From contig JAFYUS010000056.1 of the NCBI GenBank assembly GCA_017549505.1, positions 1-64,000 on the forward strand: a stretch of 64,000 nucleotides of DNA, read 5' to 3'. This DNA is from Bacteroidales bacterium. GTDB lineage: Bacteria > Bacteroidota > Bacteroidia > Bacteroidales > UBA932. The position numbers and the translations under genes are program-made. This document shows, piece by piece, positions 27,218 through 37,250 of the stretch (its first letter is position 1; each line of letters starts with the position of its first letter). The notes beneath the pieces are model-generated. The model was not told the origin of the DNA and ran no database searches. It saw only the letters and a program-made list of their open reading frames with translations.

Positions 27218-28468
27218 ATGATATACCACCTTGTAGAATATTTCAAGCAGATAGGGATAGACATCCCGGGACAGGGCCTTTTCGGCTATCTGTCATTCAG
27301 AGCCATTGCTGCATTCACCACAGCACTTCTCATTTCCATCTTCGCCGGAAGGAGAATCATAGAATGGCTCCAGAAGAAACAGATAGGAGAGACTATCCGT
27401 GACCTGGGTCTTGAAGGACAGATGCAGAAGAAGGGTACTCCTACCATGGGAGGCATCATCATCTTCATCTCCCTCATAATCCCTGTACTCATCTTCGGAG
27501 ACCTGACGAACATATACACCATACTGCTTCTGATAAGCACAGCATGGTTCTTCTTCCTCGGATTCACCGACGATTACATCAAGGTGTTCAAGAAGAACAA
27601 GGACGGCCTCAGCGAGAAGAAGAAGCTTCTCGGCCAGGGAGCCATGGCTCTCGCCATCGGCCTGGCAGTATGTTTCAGCGACCAGATCGTCGTAAGAGAA
27701 GATGTATCGGCAGACAGCCGGATCGAGACATCGGTCGAGCAGGTGGATATGGTAAAGAGCACAAAGACCACCATCCCTTTCGTGAAGGATCATGAATTCG
27801 ACTACAAGTGGCTTTCCCCATTCAAGGGTGCCATGGGCTGGTACTGCAAGTGGGCGATATATGTACTCATGATCATCATCGTGATCACCGCCTGCTCGAA
27901 CGGAGTGAACCTGACAGACGGAATGGACGGCCTGGCGGCCGGAACGTCTGCGATAGTGGGCGTCGTCCTTGGAGTGTTCGCATGGCTGGGAGGCAATATC
28001 GTCAATGCCGACTACCTCAACATCATGTACATCCCGGGAAGCGGAGAACTCGCAGTATTCATGTCGGCTCTCGTGGGAGCATTGATCGGATTCCTGTGGT
28101 ACAACACATATCCTGCACAGGTATTCATGGGTGACACCGGAAGCCTTATGCTCGGAGGTATCATCGGAGTAAGTGCGGTACTTATCAGAAAGGAGCTGCT
28201 TATCCCTGTCCTCTGCGGAGTATTCTTCGCTGAGAGCGTATCAGTGATAATGCAGAGAACATACTTCAAATATACAAAGAAGAAATACGGAGCGGGAAGA
28301 AGAATCTTCAGGATGGCTCCCCTCCACCACCATTACCAGAAGGAAGGCATTCCTGCCCTTATCCAGAGACCGGCAAAGGCGCTTCCTGAAGCAAAGATCG
28401 TATCAAGGTTCTGGATTGTGGGAATAATCCTCGCAGTCATAACCGTAGCATTGTTGAAAGTCAGATAG
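27218..28468 (+). CDS. mraY: Phospho-MurNAc-pentapeptide transferase MraY
   Basis: This 416-residue polytopic membrane enzyme transfers phospho-MurNAc-pentapeptide to undecaprenyl phosphate to make lipid I. Motifs are KKGTPTMGG, the catalytic aspartates in FTDDYIKVFKKNKDGLSEKKKL, NGVNLTDGMDGLA and the cytosolic histidine loop MAPLHHHYQKEG. It is about 55 residues longer than E. coli MraY because of a loop after the QIVVREDVSAD segment, a feature I associate with Bacteroidetes MraY. It sits 9 bp after murE in the operon. Confidence 0.98.
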   Translation: MIYHLVEYFKQIGIDIPGQGLFGYLSFRAIAAFTTALLISIFAGRRIIEWLQKKQIGETIRDLGLEGQMQKKGTPTMGGIIIFISLIIPVLIFGDLTNIYTILLLISTAWFFFLGFTDDYIKVFKKNKDGLSEKKKLLGQGAMALAIGLAVCFSDQIVVREDVSADSRIETSVEQVDMVKSTKTTIPFVKDHEFDYKWLSPFKGAMGWYCKWAIYVLMIIIVITACSNGVNLTDGMDGLAAGTSAIVGVVLGVFAWLGGNIVNADYLNIMYIPGSGELAVFMSALVGALIGFLWYNTYPAQVFMGDTGSLMLGGIIGVSAVLIRKELLIPVLCGVFFAESVSVIMQRTYFKYTKKKYGAGRRIFRMAPLHHHYQKEGIPALIQRPAKALPEAKIVSRFWIVGIILAVITVALLKVR

Positions 28469-28485
28469 AAAGTCATTATAAAGAT

Positions 28486-29820
28486 ATGTCCAGAATTGTA
28501 GTGTTAGGAGGAGGAGAAAGCGGCGTGGGTTCCGCTGTCCTCGCAAAGGTAAAAGGTCATGAAGTATTCCTCTCGGATATGGGTAACATAACCGAGGAGT
28601 ATGCTGCAATGCTCAACAAATGGGAAATCCCGTTCGAGCAGGGACATCATACGGAAGACCTTATACTCAATGCCGATGAGGTCATCAAGAGTCCCGGCAT
28701 CCCTTCGACAGCCCCTATGGTCAGAAAGATCACGGAAAAGGGCATTGGAGTCATCTCGGAAATCGAATTCGCCGGCAGATACGACTCGGCGAAGAAGGTC
28801 TGCATAACCGGAAGCAACGGTAAGACCACTACGACCTCCCTCGTCTACCACCTGCTCAAGCAGGCTGGTCTTAACGTCGGACTGGGCGGAAATATCGGAA
28901 AGAGCTACGCTTTCCAGGTGGCTACGGAAAACTACGACATCTATGTACTGGAGCTGAGCAGCTTCCAGCTGGACAACGTATATGACTTCAAGGCGGACAT
29001 AGCGATCATCACCAACATAACTCCGGACCATCTGGACAGGTACGGACACAACATGGAGAACTATGTCAAGGCAAAGTTCCGCATAACACGCAACATGTCA
29101 AGCGACGACTGCTTCATCTTCTGTTCTGACGACGAGATTACAGTAAGGCATCTTGACCAGATCGTGATGAAGGCGCAGAAACTTCCGTTCACACAGAAGG
29201 AGGAAGTTCCGCAGGGAGCATTCGTCAAGGAAGACAGAATGATCGTCAGGTACAAGGAGGAAGAGTGCGACATGTACCTTCAGGAGCTTGCACTTGGCGG
29301 AAGACATAACGTATACAATTCCATGGCTGCGGCTCTCGCCGCCAAGGCCATGGACATCGACAACGAAGCGATCCGCAGCGGTCTGGCGACCTTCCAGGCT
29401 GTCGAGCACCGTCTTGAAAATGTATTGAGCATCAAGGATGTACTCTATATAAATGACTCGAAGGCTACAAACGTCGATGCCGCATGGTATGCGTTGGAGT
29501 GTCAGACAAGACCGGTAGTATGGATCGTAGGAGGTACAGACAAGGGTAATGACTATGCAAGCCTTATCCCGCTTGCAAAGGAAAAGGTGAAGGCAATGAT
29601 CTGCATGGGACTCGACAACAGGAAGTTCCACGAATCATTCGAAGGCATCGTTCCTGAAATCCACGACGTGACTTCGGCAAAGGATGCCGTACAGCTCGCC
29701 CACAGCCTCGCTGTGTCAGGAGACGTCGTGCTTCTGTCACCATGCTGCGCAAGCTTCGACCTTTTCAAGAATTACGAGGACAGAGGAAGACAGTTCAAGG
29801 AAGCGGTAAGGAATCTTTAG
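28486..29820 (+). CDS. murD: UDP-MurNAc-L-alanine:D-glutamate ligase MurD
   Basis: This 444-residue ligase adds D-glutamate to UDP-MurNAc-L-Ala. The N-terminal domain begins IVVLGGGESGVGSAVLAK, the ATP loop is ITGSNGKTTTTSLVYHLL, and the conserved ELSSFQLD and ITPDHLDRYG segments are present. The C-terminal domain has NDSKATNVDAAWYAL and LLSPCCASFDLFKNYEDRG. The length is normal. It lies 17 bp after mraY and 3 bp before ftsW. Confidence 0.98.
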   Translation: MSRIVVLGGGESGVGSAVLAKVKGHEVFLSDMGNITEEYAAMLNKWEIPFEQGHHTEDLILNADEVIKSPGIPSTAPMVRKITEKGIGVISEIEFAGRYDSAKKVCITGSNGKTTTTSLVYHLLKQAGLNVGLGGNIGKSYAFQVATENYDIYVLELSSFQLDNVYDFKADIAIITNITPDHLDRYGHNMENYVKAKFRITRNMSSDDCFIFCSDDEITVRHLDQIVMKAQKLPFTQKEEVPQGAFVKEDRMIVRYKEEECDMYLQELALGGRHNVYNSMAAALAAKAMDIDNEAIRSGLATFQAVEHRLENVLSIKDVLYINDSKATNVDAAWYALECQTRPVVWIVGGTDKGNDYASLIPLAKEKVKAMICMGLDNRKFHESFEGIVPEIHDVTSAKDAVQLAHSLAVSGDVVLLSPCCASFDLFKNYEDRGRQFKEAVRNL

Positions 29821-29823
29821 GAT

Positions 29824-31182
29824 ATGGGAACAACCGGTAGAAAAAGGACCGGAACCCAAAAGAAAGGGTTCTGGGGTTTCATCGACAACATAGAAGGAGA
29901 CAAGGTCGTATGGATAATAGTATTCCTGCTGATCATGATCTCCATTCTTGCCATATTCTCTTCGACCTCGCTTCTGAGACAGGGCGACAAGGACAGGATG
30001 GACTTCATCAGCGAGCACCTTGTGGTAGTAGGTATCGGACTTGGACTCATATTCGGTCTATACAACATCAAGAAGATCGGTCTGTTCAGGGTACTTTCAC
30101 AACTCGGATTCGGACTGTCAGCCGTATTGCTTTCCCTGCTTGCCTTGCATGTAAGGATACCCGGAGTGATTGAGGCTGAAAGAATCAACGGAGCATGGAG
30201 AACGCTGAACATAGCGGGATTCCAGATGCATGTCTTCGAGGTTGTCAAGGTGGCCATGGTGCTTTACCTGGCATGGGCCATCCACGGATATAAGGAGAAG
30301 AGGCTCAGATATGGAAATACCGACCTCCAGAAGAGACTCATATATATGTATGCACCGATCCTCATAGTCTGTGTGCTCACCCTCATGGGCAGCGGCTCGA
30401 GCGCTGTGTTCATCGGAGCGATACTGATTGCGACTCTTCTTATCGGAGGCATGCCTTTCAAGGAGATCGCTCTTGCAGGAGTTGCCGGCATCGCCGCCCT
30501 CCTGCTGATTGTAGGCGTGTACAACGCCACTGACGGAAAGGTCTTCAAGAAGTTCGAAAGAATCGCCACGATGAACAGCCGTCTGGGAGCGAATTACGAT
30601 GCAGCCGTCAGACTGAAGGACGTACCCGAAAGATCGAGGGAATTCTATAGGATTCTTGGAGAGATCAAACAGCCTTACAGCGCAAAGATTGCGGTACACG
30701 AAGGCAAGATTTTGGGAAAGAACAGCGGCAACAGCACACAGAAATACGTGGTGTCGAACATCTACGGAGACTATATGTTCAGTTTCCTTGTGGAAGAATA
30801 CGGACTGATAGGAGGAATAATAGTGATCTTCCTCTATGTCAGCCTTCTGGCAAGAGGCTCGACGATTGCCAGGCTCTGCAACAACGAATACGCGAAAATC
30901 GCCGTAGGCGGTTTGAGCGTACTGATTACAGGACAGGCTTTCATGCACATGTTCGTAAATGTCGACATAGGTCCGATGACAGGACAGACTCTTCCTCTGA
31001 TAAGTCACGGAAGTTTTGCGTTTCTCGTGTTCTGCATTGCATTCGGAGTTATCCTTTCGATAAGCAGGATGGCACGAAAGAGGATAAAGGCGGAAGAAGA
31101 AGCTGCATTGCCTATTTATGACAGCAGCATCGACGACATACAGGCTAGTCTGGGCATAGTCGAACAGATAGACAATGATTAG
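29824..31182 (+). CDS. ftsW: SEDS-family peptidoglycan glycosyltransferase FtsW
   Basis: This 452-residue membrane protein of the RodA/FtsW family polymerises septal glycan strands with FtsI. About ten transmembrane helices are visible. A long periplasmic region lies between residues about 240 and 310, and the family signature reads GLSVLITGQAFMHMFVNVDIGPMTGQTLPLISHGSFAF. The N-terminal cytoplasmic stretch is lysine-rich. It lies between murD and murG, as in other Bacteroidetes clusters. Confidence 0.96.
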   Translation: MGTTGRKRTGTQKKGFWGFIDNIEGDKVVWIIVFLLIMISILAIFSSTSLLRQGDKDRMDFISEHLVVVGIGLGLIFGLYNIKKIGLFRVLSQLGFGLSAVLLSLLALHVRIPGVIEAERINGAWRTLNIAGFQMHVFEVVKVAMVLYLAWAIHGYKEKRLRYGNTDLQKRLIYMYAPILIVCVLTLMGSGSSAVFIGAILIATLLIGGMPFKEIALAGVAGIAALLLIVGVYNATDGKVFKKFERIATMNSRLGANYDAAVRLKDVPERSREFYRILGEIKQPYSAKIAVHEGKILGKNSGNSTQKYVVSNIYGDYMFSFLVEEYGLIGGIIVIFLYVSLLARGSTIARLCNNEYAKIAVGGLSVLITGQAFMHMFVNVDIGPMTGQTLPLISHGSFAFLVFCIAFGVILSISRMARKRIKAEEEAALPIYDSSIDDIQASLGIVEQIDND

Positions 31183-31191
31183 TGATTGATT

Positions 31192-32322
31192 ATGGAATAT
31201 AAGAAGATCAGGGCAATAATCAGCGGTGGGGGTACGGGAGGACATATCTTCCCGGCCCTTTCAATCGCTAATAAGCTGAAGGAACTTAATCCCGAGACCG
31301 AGATCCTTTTCGTCGGAGCGGACGGAAGGATGGAGATGGAGAAGGTTCCTGCTGCCGGCTATAAGATAGTGGGGCTTCCGATATCGGGACTCCAGAGAAG
31401 TCTGAGCATGTCGAACCTGGCGCTACCATTCAAGGTGGTAAAGAGCGTAAGCATGGCCAGGAAGCTCATAAAGGAATTCAAGCCTGATATCGCAATCGGC
31501 GTGGGAGGTTACGCAAGCGCTCCCCTTCTCTGGGCGGCAACGCGCATGGGGGTTCCTACACTTATCCAGGAACAGAACGGATATGCGGGACTGACCAACA
31601 AGATACTCGGCAAGAAGGCAAAGAGCATATGTGTGGCATATGAAGGTATGGAGAGGTTCTTCCCGGCTGACAGAATAGTATTGTCCGGCAACCCTATCAG
31701 GAAGGAAATAGTTCCGGCAACGTCTGAAATGAAGGCTCAGGCTTATGAGTTCTACGGACTTGACCCGCAGAAGAAGCATATATTCGTAGTTGGAGGAAGT
31801 CTTGGCAGCCGTACTCTCAACGAGGCAATGAAGAAATGGATCGAGGACGGATGTCCCGGCGGAAAGGACATCGAGGTCATCTGGCAGTGCGGCAAATATT
31901 ACAAGAAATCCATTGACGCTTTCATGCAGGAGGCAAAGGATGCTGGAAAACCTGTGGAAGGCATACAGCATTCGGATTTCATCATGAGGATGGACCTTGC
32001 CTACGCGGCGGCAGATATCGTGATCTCCCGTTCAGGTGCAAGTTCCGTATCGGAACTCTGCGCGGCCCATAAGGCAGTGATCTTCGTTCCGTCACCGAAT
32101 GTGGCCGAAGACCACCAGACCCATAACGCAATGGCTCTCGTCAGGAAGGAAGCCGCAATCATGGTAAAGGATGTCGAAGCATCTGAAAAACTCATGTCGA
32201 CAGCCTGCGACCTGATAGAAAACAAGGAAAAGATCACTCTAATGGAAAGGAACATCTCCGCTCTCGCACTACGTGAGGCGGCGATGACAATTGCAGAAGA
32301 AGTATATCGCATAGTAAAATAA
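31192..32322 (+). CDS. murG: UDP-GlcNAc transferase MurG (lipid II synthesis)
   Basis: This protein of 376 residues, counted from the ATG at 31192, is a GT-B glycosyltransferase that adds GlcNAc to lipid I. It contains the N-terminal glycine loop ISGGGTGGHIFPALSIA, the GVGGYASAPLLWAA loop, the hydrophobic patch region LIQEQNGYAGLTNK and the C-terminal VVGGSLGSRTLNEA and SRSGASSVSELCAAHKAVIFVPSP for UDP-GlcNAc. A TTG two codons upstream at 31186 is possible but less likely. Its stop overlaps the murC start (TAATG). Confidence 0.98.
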   Translation: MEYKKIRAIISGGGTGGHIFPALSIANKLKELNPETEILFVGADGRMEMEKVPAAGYKIVGLPISGLQRSLSMSNLALPFKVVKSVSMARKLIKEFKPDIAIGVGGYASAPLLWAATRMGVPTLIQEQNGYAGLTNKILGKKAKSICVAYEGMERFFPADRIVLSGNPIRKEIVPATSEMKAQAYEFYGLDPQKKHIFVVGGSLGSRTLNEAMKKWIEDGCPGGKDIEVIWQCGKYYKKSIDAFMQEAKDAGKPVEGIQHSDFIMRMDLAYAAADIVISRSGASSVSELCAAHKAVIFVPSPNVAEDHQTHNAMALVRKEAAIMVKDVEASEKLMSTACDLIENKEKITLMERNISALALREAAMTIAEEVYRIVK

Positions 32323-33686
32323 TGGAACACGTCTATTTCATAGGAATCGGTGGTATCGGAATGAGCGCCATCGCACGCTACTACAATGCAAAGGGATACA
32401 AGGTCAGCGGTTACGACAAGACCCCTTCCCCACTCACCCACGCCCTCGAAGCTGAGGGCATCGATGTGCACTATGAGGACAACACATCCTTCGTGCCGAA
32501 GGATGTGGACAACACTCTCGTCGTGTACACCCCGGCCATTCCTAAGGACATGGGCGAGCTTATGTATGTACAGGAAAAAGGATACCGCGTCATCAAGCGC
32601 TCGAGGATGCTCGGCGAGATCTCTGACGGACAGAGATGCATGGCGGTAGCAGGAACCCATGGAAAGACTACAACCAGCACTTTGGTAAGCCATATCTTCA
32701 CCGCCTGCGGTGAAGGATGTTCCGCATTCCTTGGAGGAATCTCCAAGAATTACGGAACGAATCTCCTGATTCATGAAAATGACGTCGTGGTGGCGGAAGC
32801 CGATGAGTTCGACCGTTCGTTCCTCCAGCTTTTCCCTGAAATCGCGGTCATCACTTCGATGGATCCGGACCACCTCGACATCTACGGGGACGAGGCGCAT
32901 ATCCGCGAAGCCTTCAAGGCCTTCGCGGCCCAGGTCAGCGGAACCGTCATAGCAAAACATGGACTGGACATCACACCGGCTGACACAAAGGCGAAGATAA
33001 TGACATATTCATATGATGACCCTGCGGCTGACTTCCATGCAGTCCTCACTGACGGAGACGGAACAGGTTTCACCCACTTCGACCTCCACTACCCGGGAGG
33101 CGTCATCAGAGACTGCGTGGTAGGAATACCGGGATGGGTCAATATCGAGAATGCTGTAGGAGCTGCAGCCATCGGACTCACTTACGGACTGGACCCTGAG
33201 AAGATACGTGCAGCCCTTGCTTCGTTCGCAGGAGTGAAGAGAAGATTCGACATACAGCTCAAGTCTGAAAGATGCATGTACATCGACGACTATGCCCACC
33301 ATCCGAGGGAGATTTCTGCATCGCTCACATCCATAAGGGGAAATTTCCCTGACTATAAGCTGACAGCCATCTTCCAGCCGCACCTCTACACAAGGACCCG
33401 TGATTTTGCCGAGGGATTCGCTGAATCCTTGAGCAACGTGGACAGACTGATTCTCCTGGATATCTATCCGGCACGCGAGGAACCTATTCCGGGAGTCACA
33501 TCCGAAATCATATTCAAGGGAGTCACTGCTCCGGAGAAGATACTTCTGAAGAAGGAGGAACTGATGGATTACATGAGGAGCCTGGAGATCGGGGGAAAGG
33601 AAGTGTTCGTGACTGTCGGTGCGGGAGATATTGACAGATTTGTGGAACCTATACGTGAACTGCTGGAAGCAGAGATTCTTCGATAA
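32322..33686 (+). CDS. murC: UDP-MurNAc:L-alanine ligase MurC
   Basis: This 454-residue ligase adds L-alanine to UDP-MurNAc, the first step of stem-peptide synthesis. The N-terminal YFIGIGGIGMSAIARYY dinucleotide-like loop, the ATP loop VAGTHGKTTTSTLVSHI, the VAEADEFDRSFLQL block and the C-terminal DDYAHHPREISASL and FQPHLYTRTRDFAEGFAESL are all present. It overlaps murG by one base and is followed by ftsQ after 4 bp, so translation is coupled. Confidence 0.98.
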   Translation: MEHVYFIGIGGIGMSAIARYYNAKGYKVSGYDKTPSPLTHALEAEGIDVHYEDNTSFVPKDVDNTLVVYTPAIPKDMGELMYVQEKGYRVIKRSRMLGEISDGQRCMAVAGTHGKTTTSTLVSHIFTACGEGCSAFLGGISKNYGTNLLIHENDVVVAEADEFDRSFLQLFPEIAVITSMDPDHLDIYGDEAHIREAFKAFAAQVSGTVIAKHGLDITPADTKAKIMTYSYDDPAADFHAVLTDGDGTGFTHFDLHYPGGVIRDCVVGIPGWVNIENAVGAAAIGLTYGLDPEKIRAALASFAGVKRRFDIQLKSERCMYIDDYAHHPREISASLTSIRGNFPDYKLTAIFQPHLYTRTRDFAEGFAESLSNVDRLILLDIYPAREEPIPGVTSEIIFKGVTAPEKILLKKEELMDYMRSLEIGGKEVFVTVGAGDIDRFVEPIRELLEAEILR

Positions 33687-33690
33687 GATC

Positions 33691-34476
33691 ATGAAGAAGA
33701 TATTGAAATACATATTTGTCGGTATCTGCGGAGCAGCTCTTGCAGCATGCATCGTCATTGCATTCACTGCCGGCGTCTCTTCCAGGAAAAGCCTCAGATG
33801 CACAGGCCTTCAGGTAACCATCCTCGACAGTTCGCGGAACACCTTCGTATCGAGAAAGGATGTGAAGGGTTATCTGGACAAGGAATATGGGGAATACATC
33901 GGTAATGTGATTGACAGCATAGACCTGGTCAAGGTGGAGAAGATCGTGGACGGAAAGAGCGCTGTACTCAAGAGCGAGGCATATGTGACCAAGGACGGCA
34001 TACTGCATGTGGATGTGACCCAGAGAAAGCCGGTAGTGAGATTCCAGAAGAGCAGCGGAGGCTTCTATGCCGATGCTGAAGGATACATCTTCCCGCTTCA
34101 GAGGACATATGCTTCACATGTACAGATCATCGACGGCAACATCCCGCTGGCAGCGGACAGCGGCTACAAGGGAGCCATAGAGGACCCGAAGGAGAAGGCA
34201 TGGTTCGACAGCATGATGGCTGTCGTGAACCATATCGAGCGAAGCAGGATATGGAAGGACAAGATAGTTCAGATTTCTGTCGACGAAGGAAGGAATCTTA
34301 TCCTGATTCCGCGCGAAGGAAACGAAAGGTTCCTGTTCGGCCAGCCTACCGACATCGAAGACAAGTTCTCCAAGATGGAGAAATACTACACCCACATCCT
34401 TCCGGCAAAGGGAAAAGACTTCTATGCAATAGTTGACCTTAAATACAAAGGACAGATCGTCTGCAGGGAAAAATAA
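33691..34476 (+). CDS. ftsQ: Cell division protein FtsQ (divergent)
   Basis: This protein of 261 residues, counted from the ATG at 33691, has one N-terminal transmembrane helix (YIFVGICGAALAACIVIAFTAG) and a periplasmic domain with a POTRA-like start (LQVTILDSSRNTFVSRKDVKGYLDKEYG) and a FtsQ-type C-terminal beta region. A longer frame from 33619 would overlap murC by 68 bp and lacks a membrane signal, so the later start is chosen. The identity rests on topology and on its place between murC and ftsA. Confidence 0.88.
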   Translation: MKKILKYIFVGICGAALAACIVIAFTAGVSSRKSLRCTGLQVTILDSSRNTFVSRKDVKGYLDKEYGEYIGNVIDSIDLVKVEKIVDGKSAVLKSEAYVTKDGILHVDVTQRKPVVRFQKSSGGFYADAEGYIFPLQRTYASHVQIIDGNIPLAADSGYKGAIEDPKEKAWFDSMMAVVNHIERSRIWKDKIVQISVDEGRNLILIPREGNERFLFGQPTDIEDKFSKMEKYYTHILPAKGKDFYAIVDLKYKGQIVCREK

Positions 34477-34489
34477 AAAAACACAATAT

Positions 34490-35935
34490 ATGGATATAAA
34501 GGACAGATACATCGTAGCGGTCGATCTCGGTACATCCACGATCGCCCTCACGGTAGCCAAGATCGAGGGATCCAACACCCAGATCGTCTACTACAAGGAA
34601 ACTCCGTCTGAAGGCATCAGGAACAGCGGAGTGTTCAATGCGTCAAAGGTAAGCGAACCTCTGGCAGAAGCGATCAGCCAGGCCGAGAACGCTCTCGGCA
34701 TAAAGATCACCCAGGCTGTAGTAGGAATGCCTAAATACCCTGTGAGACAGGAATCGAATACAGGAAAGATCGAAGGAAGAGGCTACGACACCGACATTAC
34801 CGCAGACGACATTGCGGAGCTGAAGAGATCTGCTCAGGACATGTACCCTCTTGAAAATCCAAACATGGAGGCCATCTACGGAGCTGTGGCTCAGTCATTC
34901 TCCGACGGCGAGAACTTCCAGATAATCGAGAATGAGATCATCGGCATGACCAGCGATATCCTCGAGGGCAACTTCAAGATCTTCGTCGGCAAGAAAAGCT
35001 CGCTTGCAAAGATAGATACAGTCCTCAAGAAGGCAGGTATCGTCACTGCACGTAAATATTTCACTGCTGACACAACTGCAAAGGCTGTCCTTCTCGATTC
35101 GGAGATGGAGAACGGCGTTGCCCTCATCGACTTCGGTGGCGGCTGCGTATCAGTATCCGTATACCATGGCAGCATCATGAGGCATTATGCATCCATACCT
35201 TTCGGAGGCAAGAACATAACCTCGGATATCCAGATCGAGTCTGAAGGAAGCATAGGCCGCGAACTTGCAGAGAACATCAAGATAGCATTCGGAGCATGCA
35301 TGCCTGAGAAGCTCCAGAACCTCAGCGAGAAGATAATCCACATAAAGAGCGACAACGGCGAAGCCGAGAAGAAGCTTCCTGTGAAGTATCTTTCGGAAAT
35401 CATCACTGCAAGATGCGAGGAGATCCTTATGGCTATCCTTTATGAAATCCAGGAAAGCGGATTTGCAGACAGGCTGATGAGCGGTATCGTGGTGACCGGA
35501 GGATGCGCACAGACAGCGAATCTCGGAAACCTCATATATGACATTTCAGGCTACAGGGTAAGGACAGGATATCCTAAGCATCTCTTCTCATTCGAAGGTT
35601 GCGAAGGCATAACCGACACATCGGCTGCGACATCCCTCGGTCTTGTCATGGCAGCAAAGGACGACCATACCATCAACTGCGCGGTAGCGAAGGACGGATA
35701 TGTACCGGAAATGACTGTTCCTGAGCCGGAACCGGCAAAGGACCCGGAGACACTGCTGCAGTTCGAGACAGTCGAGGTTCCTGAAAAGCAGACATCAGGC
35801 AGCAACAAGAAACCCGAAAAACCTAAGAAGGACAGGGTAAAGTGGAATCCGATAGCGTCGTGCGGAAAATTCTTCGGAAGTCTCTACGACAGCGTACACC
35901 AGGAAATGGAAGAAATTGAAAACGAGGAGGCATAA
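34490..35935 (+). CDS. ftsA: Cell division protein FtsA
   Basis: This protein of 481 residues, counted from the ATG at 34490, is the actin-fold membrane tether of FtsZ. The phosphate-1 loop is VAVDLGTSTIALTVAKI, followed by the 1C SHS2 domain (YPLENPNMEAIYGAVAQ region), a second phosphate loop ALIDFGGGCVSVSVYHG and the adenosine motif IVVTGGCAQTANLGNLI. It has a linker of roughly 60 residues and ends in an amphipathic-looking segment (WNPIASCGKFFGSLYDSVHQ) before an acidic tail, matching the membrane-targeting helix of FtsA. It overlaps no gene and sits 2 bp before ftsZ. Confidence 0.95.
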   Translation: MDIKDRYIVAVDLGTSTIALTVAKIEGSNTQIVYYKETPSEGIRNSGVFNASKVSEPLAEAISQAENALGIKITQAVVGMPKYPVRQESNTGKIEGRGYDTDITADDIAELKRSAQDMYPLENPNMEAIYGAVAQSFSDGENFQIIENEIIGMTSDILEGNFKIFVGKKSSLAKIDTVLKKAGIVTARKYFTADTTAKAVLLDSEMENGVALIDFGGGCVSVSVYHGSIMRHYASIPFGGKNITSDIQIESEGSIGRELAENIKIAFGACMPEKLQNLSEKIIHIKSDNGEAEKKLPVKYLSEIITARCEEILMAILYEIQESGFADRLMSGIVVTGGCAQTANLGNLIYDISGYRVRTGYPKHLFSFEGCEGITDTSAATSLGLVMAAKDDHTINCAVAKDGYVPEMTVPEPEPAKDPETLLQFETVEVPEKQTSGSNKKPEKPKKDRVKWNPIASCGKFFGSLYDSVHQEMEEIENEEA

Positions 35936-35937
35936 TC

Positions 35938-37209
35938 ATGGGAATTGACAACATAGAAATCGTTCCGGACACATGGATTCCGGAAGAGTCCATAATCAAG
36001 GTCATCGGAGTAGGAGGCGGTGGCTGCAACGCCGTGAACTACATGTACATGCAGAGGATAGAGGGATGTACCTTCATCGTCTGCAACACTGATGCCCAGG
36101 CACTTGAGAAATGTGAAGTCCCTGTGAAGATACAGCTGGGCGAAGACGGTCTTGGAGCCGGCACCAACCCTACTGAAGGCCGCAACGCAGCTCTCAATTC
36201 GCAGGACGAGATCGAGAAGATTCTCGACAACAATACAAAGATGCTCTTCATCACAGCCGGAATGGGCGGAGGAACAGGTACAGGTGCGGCACCTGTGATT
36301 GCATCTATGGCCAGAAAGAAGGGAATCCTCACAGTAGGAGTGGTCACCATCCCGTTCAGATATCAGGGAGCGGAGACTCTTTCAAAGGCTATCGACGGCA
36401 TCTCCGAACTGGAGAACAACGTGGACAGCCTTCTGATCATAGACAATGAGAAGCTGTTCGATGTATACGGCGACCTTCTCGTCCAGGAAGCCTTCCCGAA
36501 GGCGGACGAAGTGCTCGCCACAGCAGTAAGAGGCATCACTGAAATCATCAAGAAGAGAGGACACATCAACGTCGACTTCAAGGATGTCAGCGCCATGATG
36601 AGGAACGATAACCGCGGCGGAAGCCGCTACGCACTCATGGGATGCGGAACAGGTACCGGAAAGAACAGGATCGAGGATGCTGTAAAGAGTGCCCTGGAGT
36701 CACCTCTTCTCAACGACTTCGACCTGAACACCGCACAGAAGGTGCTCATCAACGTGACCACCGGCGACAACAAGGAAGGACTTACCATGAGCCAGTATCG
36801 CGAGGTCAGCGACATGATCCAGAAATATACCGGCAATGCACATAACTTCAAGAGCGGACTCGTCTTCGACGAAAGTCCGGATTTCGGAGACAGGGTGAAC
36901 ATAACCGTCATCGTGACCGGCATCAACATGACCATGGCGCTTCCGCAGACTGAAATAGGAAACATCATCATGATCGACAGCAACTTCCGATACGAAAGAT
37001 ACAGAGCGGCATCTGAAGAGGGCATAGAGCTTCCGCAGGTGAAGGTCCACAAGATCGGATACAACAGCGCACCGGTAAGAAAGAAGCTTGTCTTCGACAA
37101 GAACAACAAGCCGGCACTTCTGGTTTCGGAGGAACACGACAGAAGCGAGCTTGAGAATGTTTCGGCATTAAGAAGAAAGGCAAGACAGGGACAGAATAGG
37201 GATGAATAA
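35938..37209 (+). CDS. ftsZ: Cell division protein FtsZ (tubulin homologue)
   Basis: This 423-residue GTPase forms the Z ring. The N-terminal IKVIGVGGGGCNAVNYMY, the tubulin signature GMGGGTGTGAAPVIA, the T4-T5 loops (VVTIPFRYQGAE) and the synergy loop region DFKDVSAMMRNDNRGG are intact. The C-terminal linker is short, about 30-40 residues, and ends with ENVSALRRKAR, which resembles the conserved FtsA-binding peptide. It is the last gene of the dcw operon, followed by a separate promoter for gltX. Confidence 0.99.
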   Translation: MGIDNIEIVPDTWIPEESIIKVIGVGGGGCNAVNYMYMQRIEGCTFIVCNTDAQALEKCEVPVKIQLGEDGLGAGTNPTEGRNAALNSQDEIEKILDNNTKMLFITAGMGGGTGTGAAPVIASMARKKGILTVGVVTIPFRYQGAETLSKAIDGISELENNVDSLLIIDNEKLFDVYGDLLVQEAFPKADEVLATAVRGITEIIKKRGHINVDFKDVSAMMRNDNRGGSRYALMGCGTGTGKNRIEDAVKSALESPLLNDFDLNTAQKVLINVTTGDNKEGLTMSQYREVSDMIQKYTGNAHNFKSGLVFDESPDFGDRVNITVIVTGINMTMALPQTEIGNIIMIDSNFRYERYRAASEEGIELPQVKVHKIGYNSAPVRKKLVFDKNNKPALLVSEEHDRSELENVSALRRKARQGQNRDE

Positions 37210-37219
37210 TAATTTTTAT

Positions 37220-37227
37220 TATTTTTG
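37220..37227 (+). promoter_or_regulatory. -7 box of the gltX gene
   Basis: TATTTTTG is a perfect TAnnTTTG match and predicts a start near 37234, 17 bases before the gltX ATG. It suggests gltX and downstream genes can be expressed apart from the dcw operon. No -33 box was found. Confidence 0.5.
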
Positions 37228-37250
37228 CGCCCTGATAAACAATTGAGACA

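Noticed and set aside
33619-33690. Longer FtsQ starting inside murC
   Set aside because: The extension overlaps murC by 68 bp in another frame and precedes a normal cytoplasmic-tail plus membrane-helix start at 33691.
21839-37209. Absence of murF and ddl from the division cluster as a gene loss
   Set aside because: As I recall, Bacteroidetes clusters normally lack these genes here, so it is the expected order rather than an anomaly.
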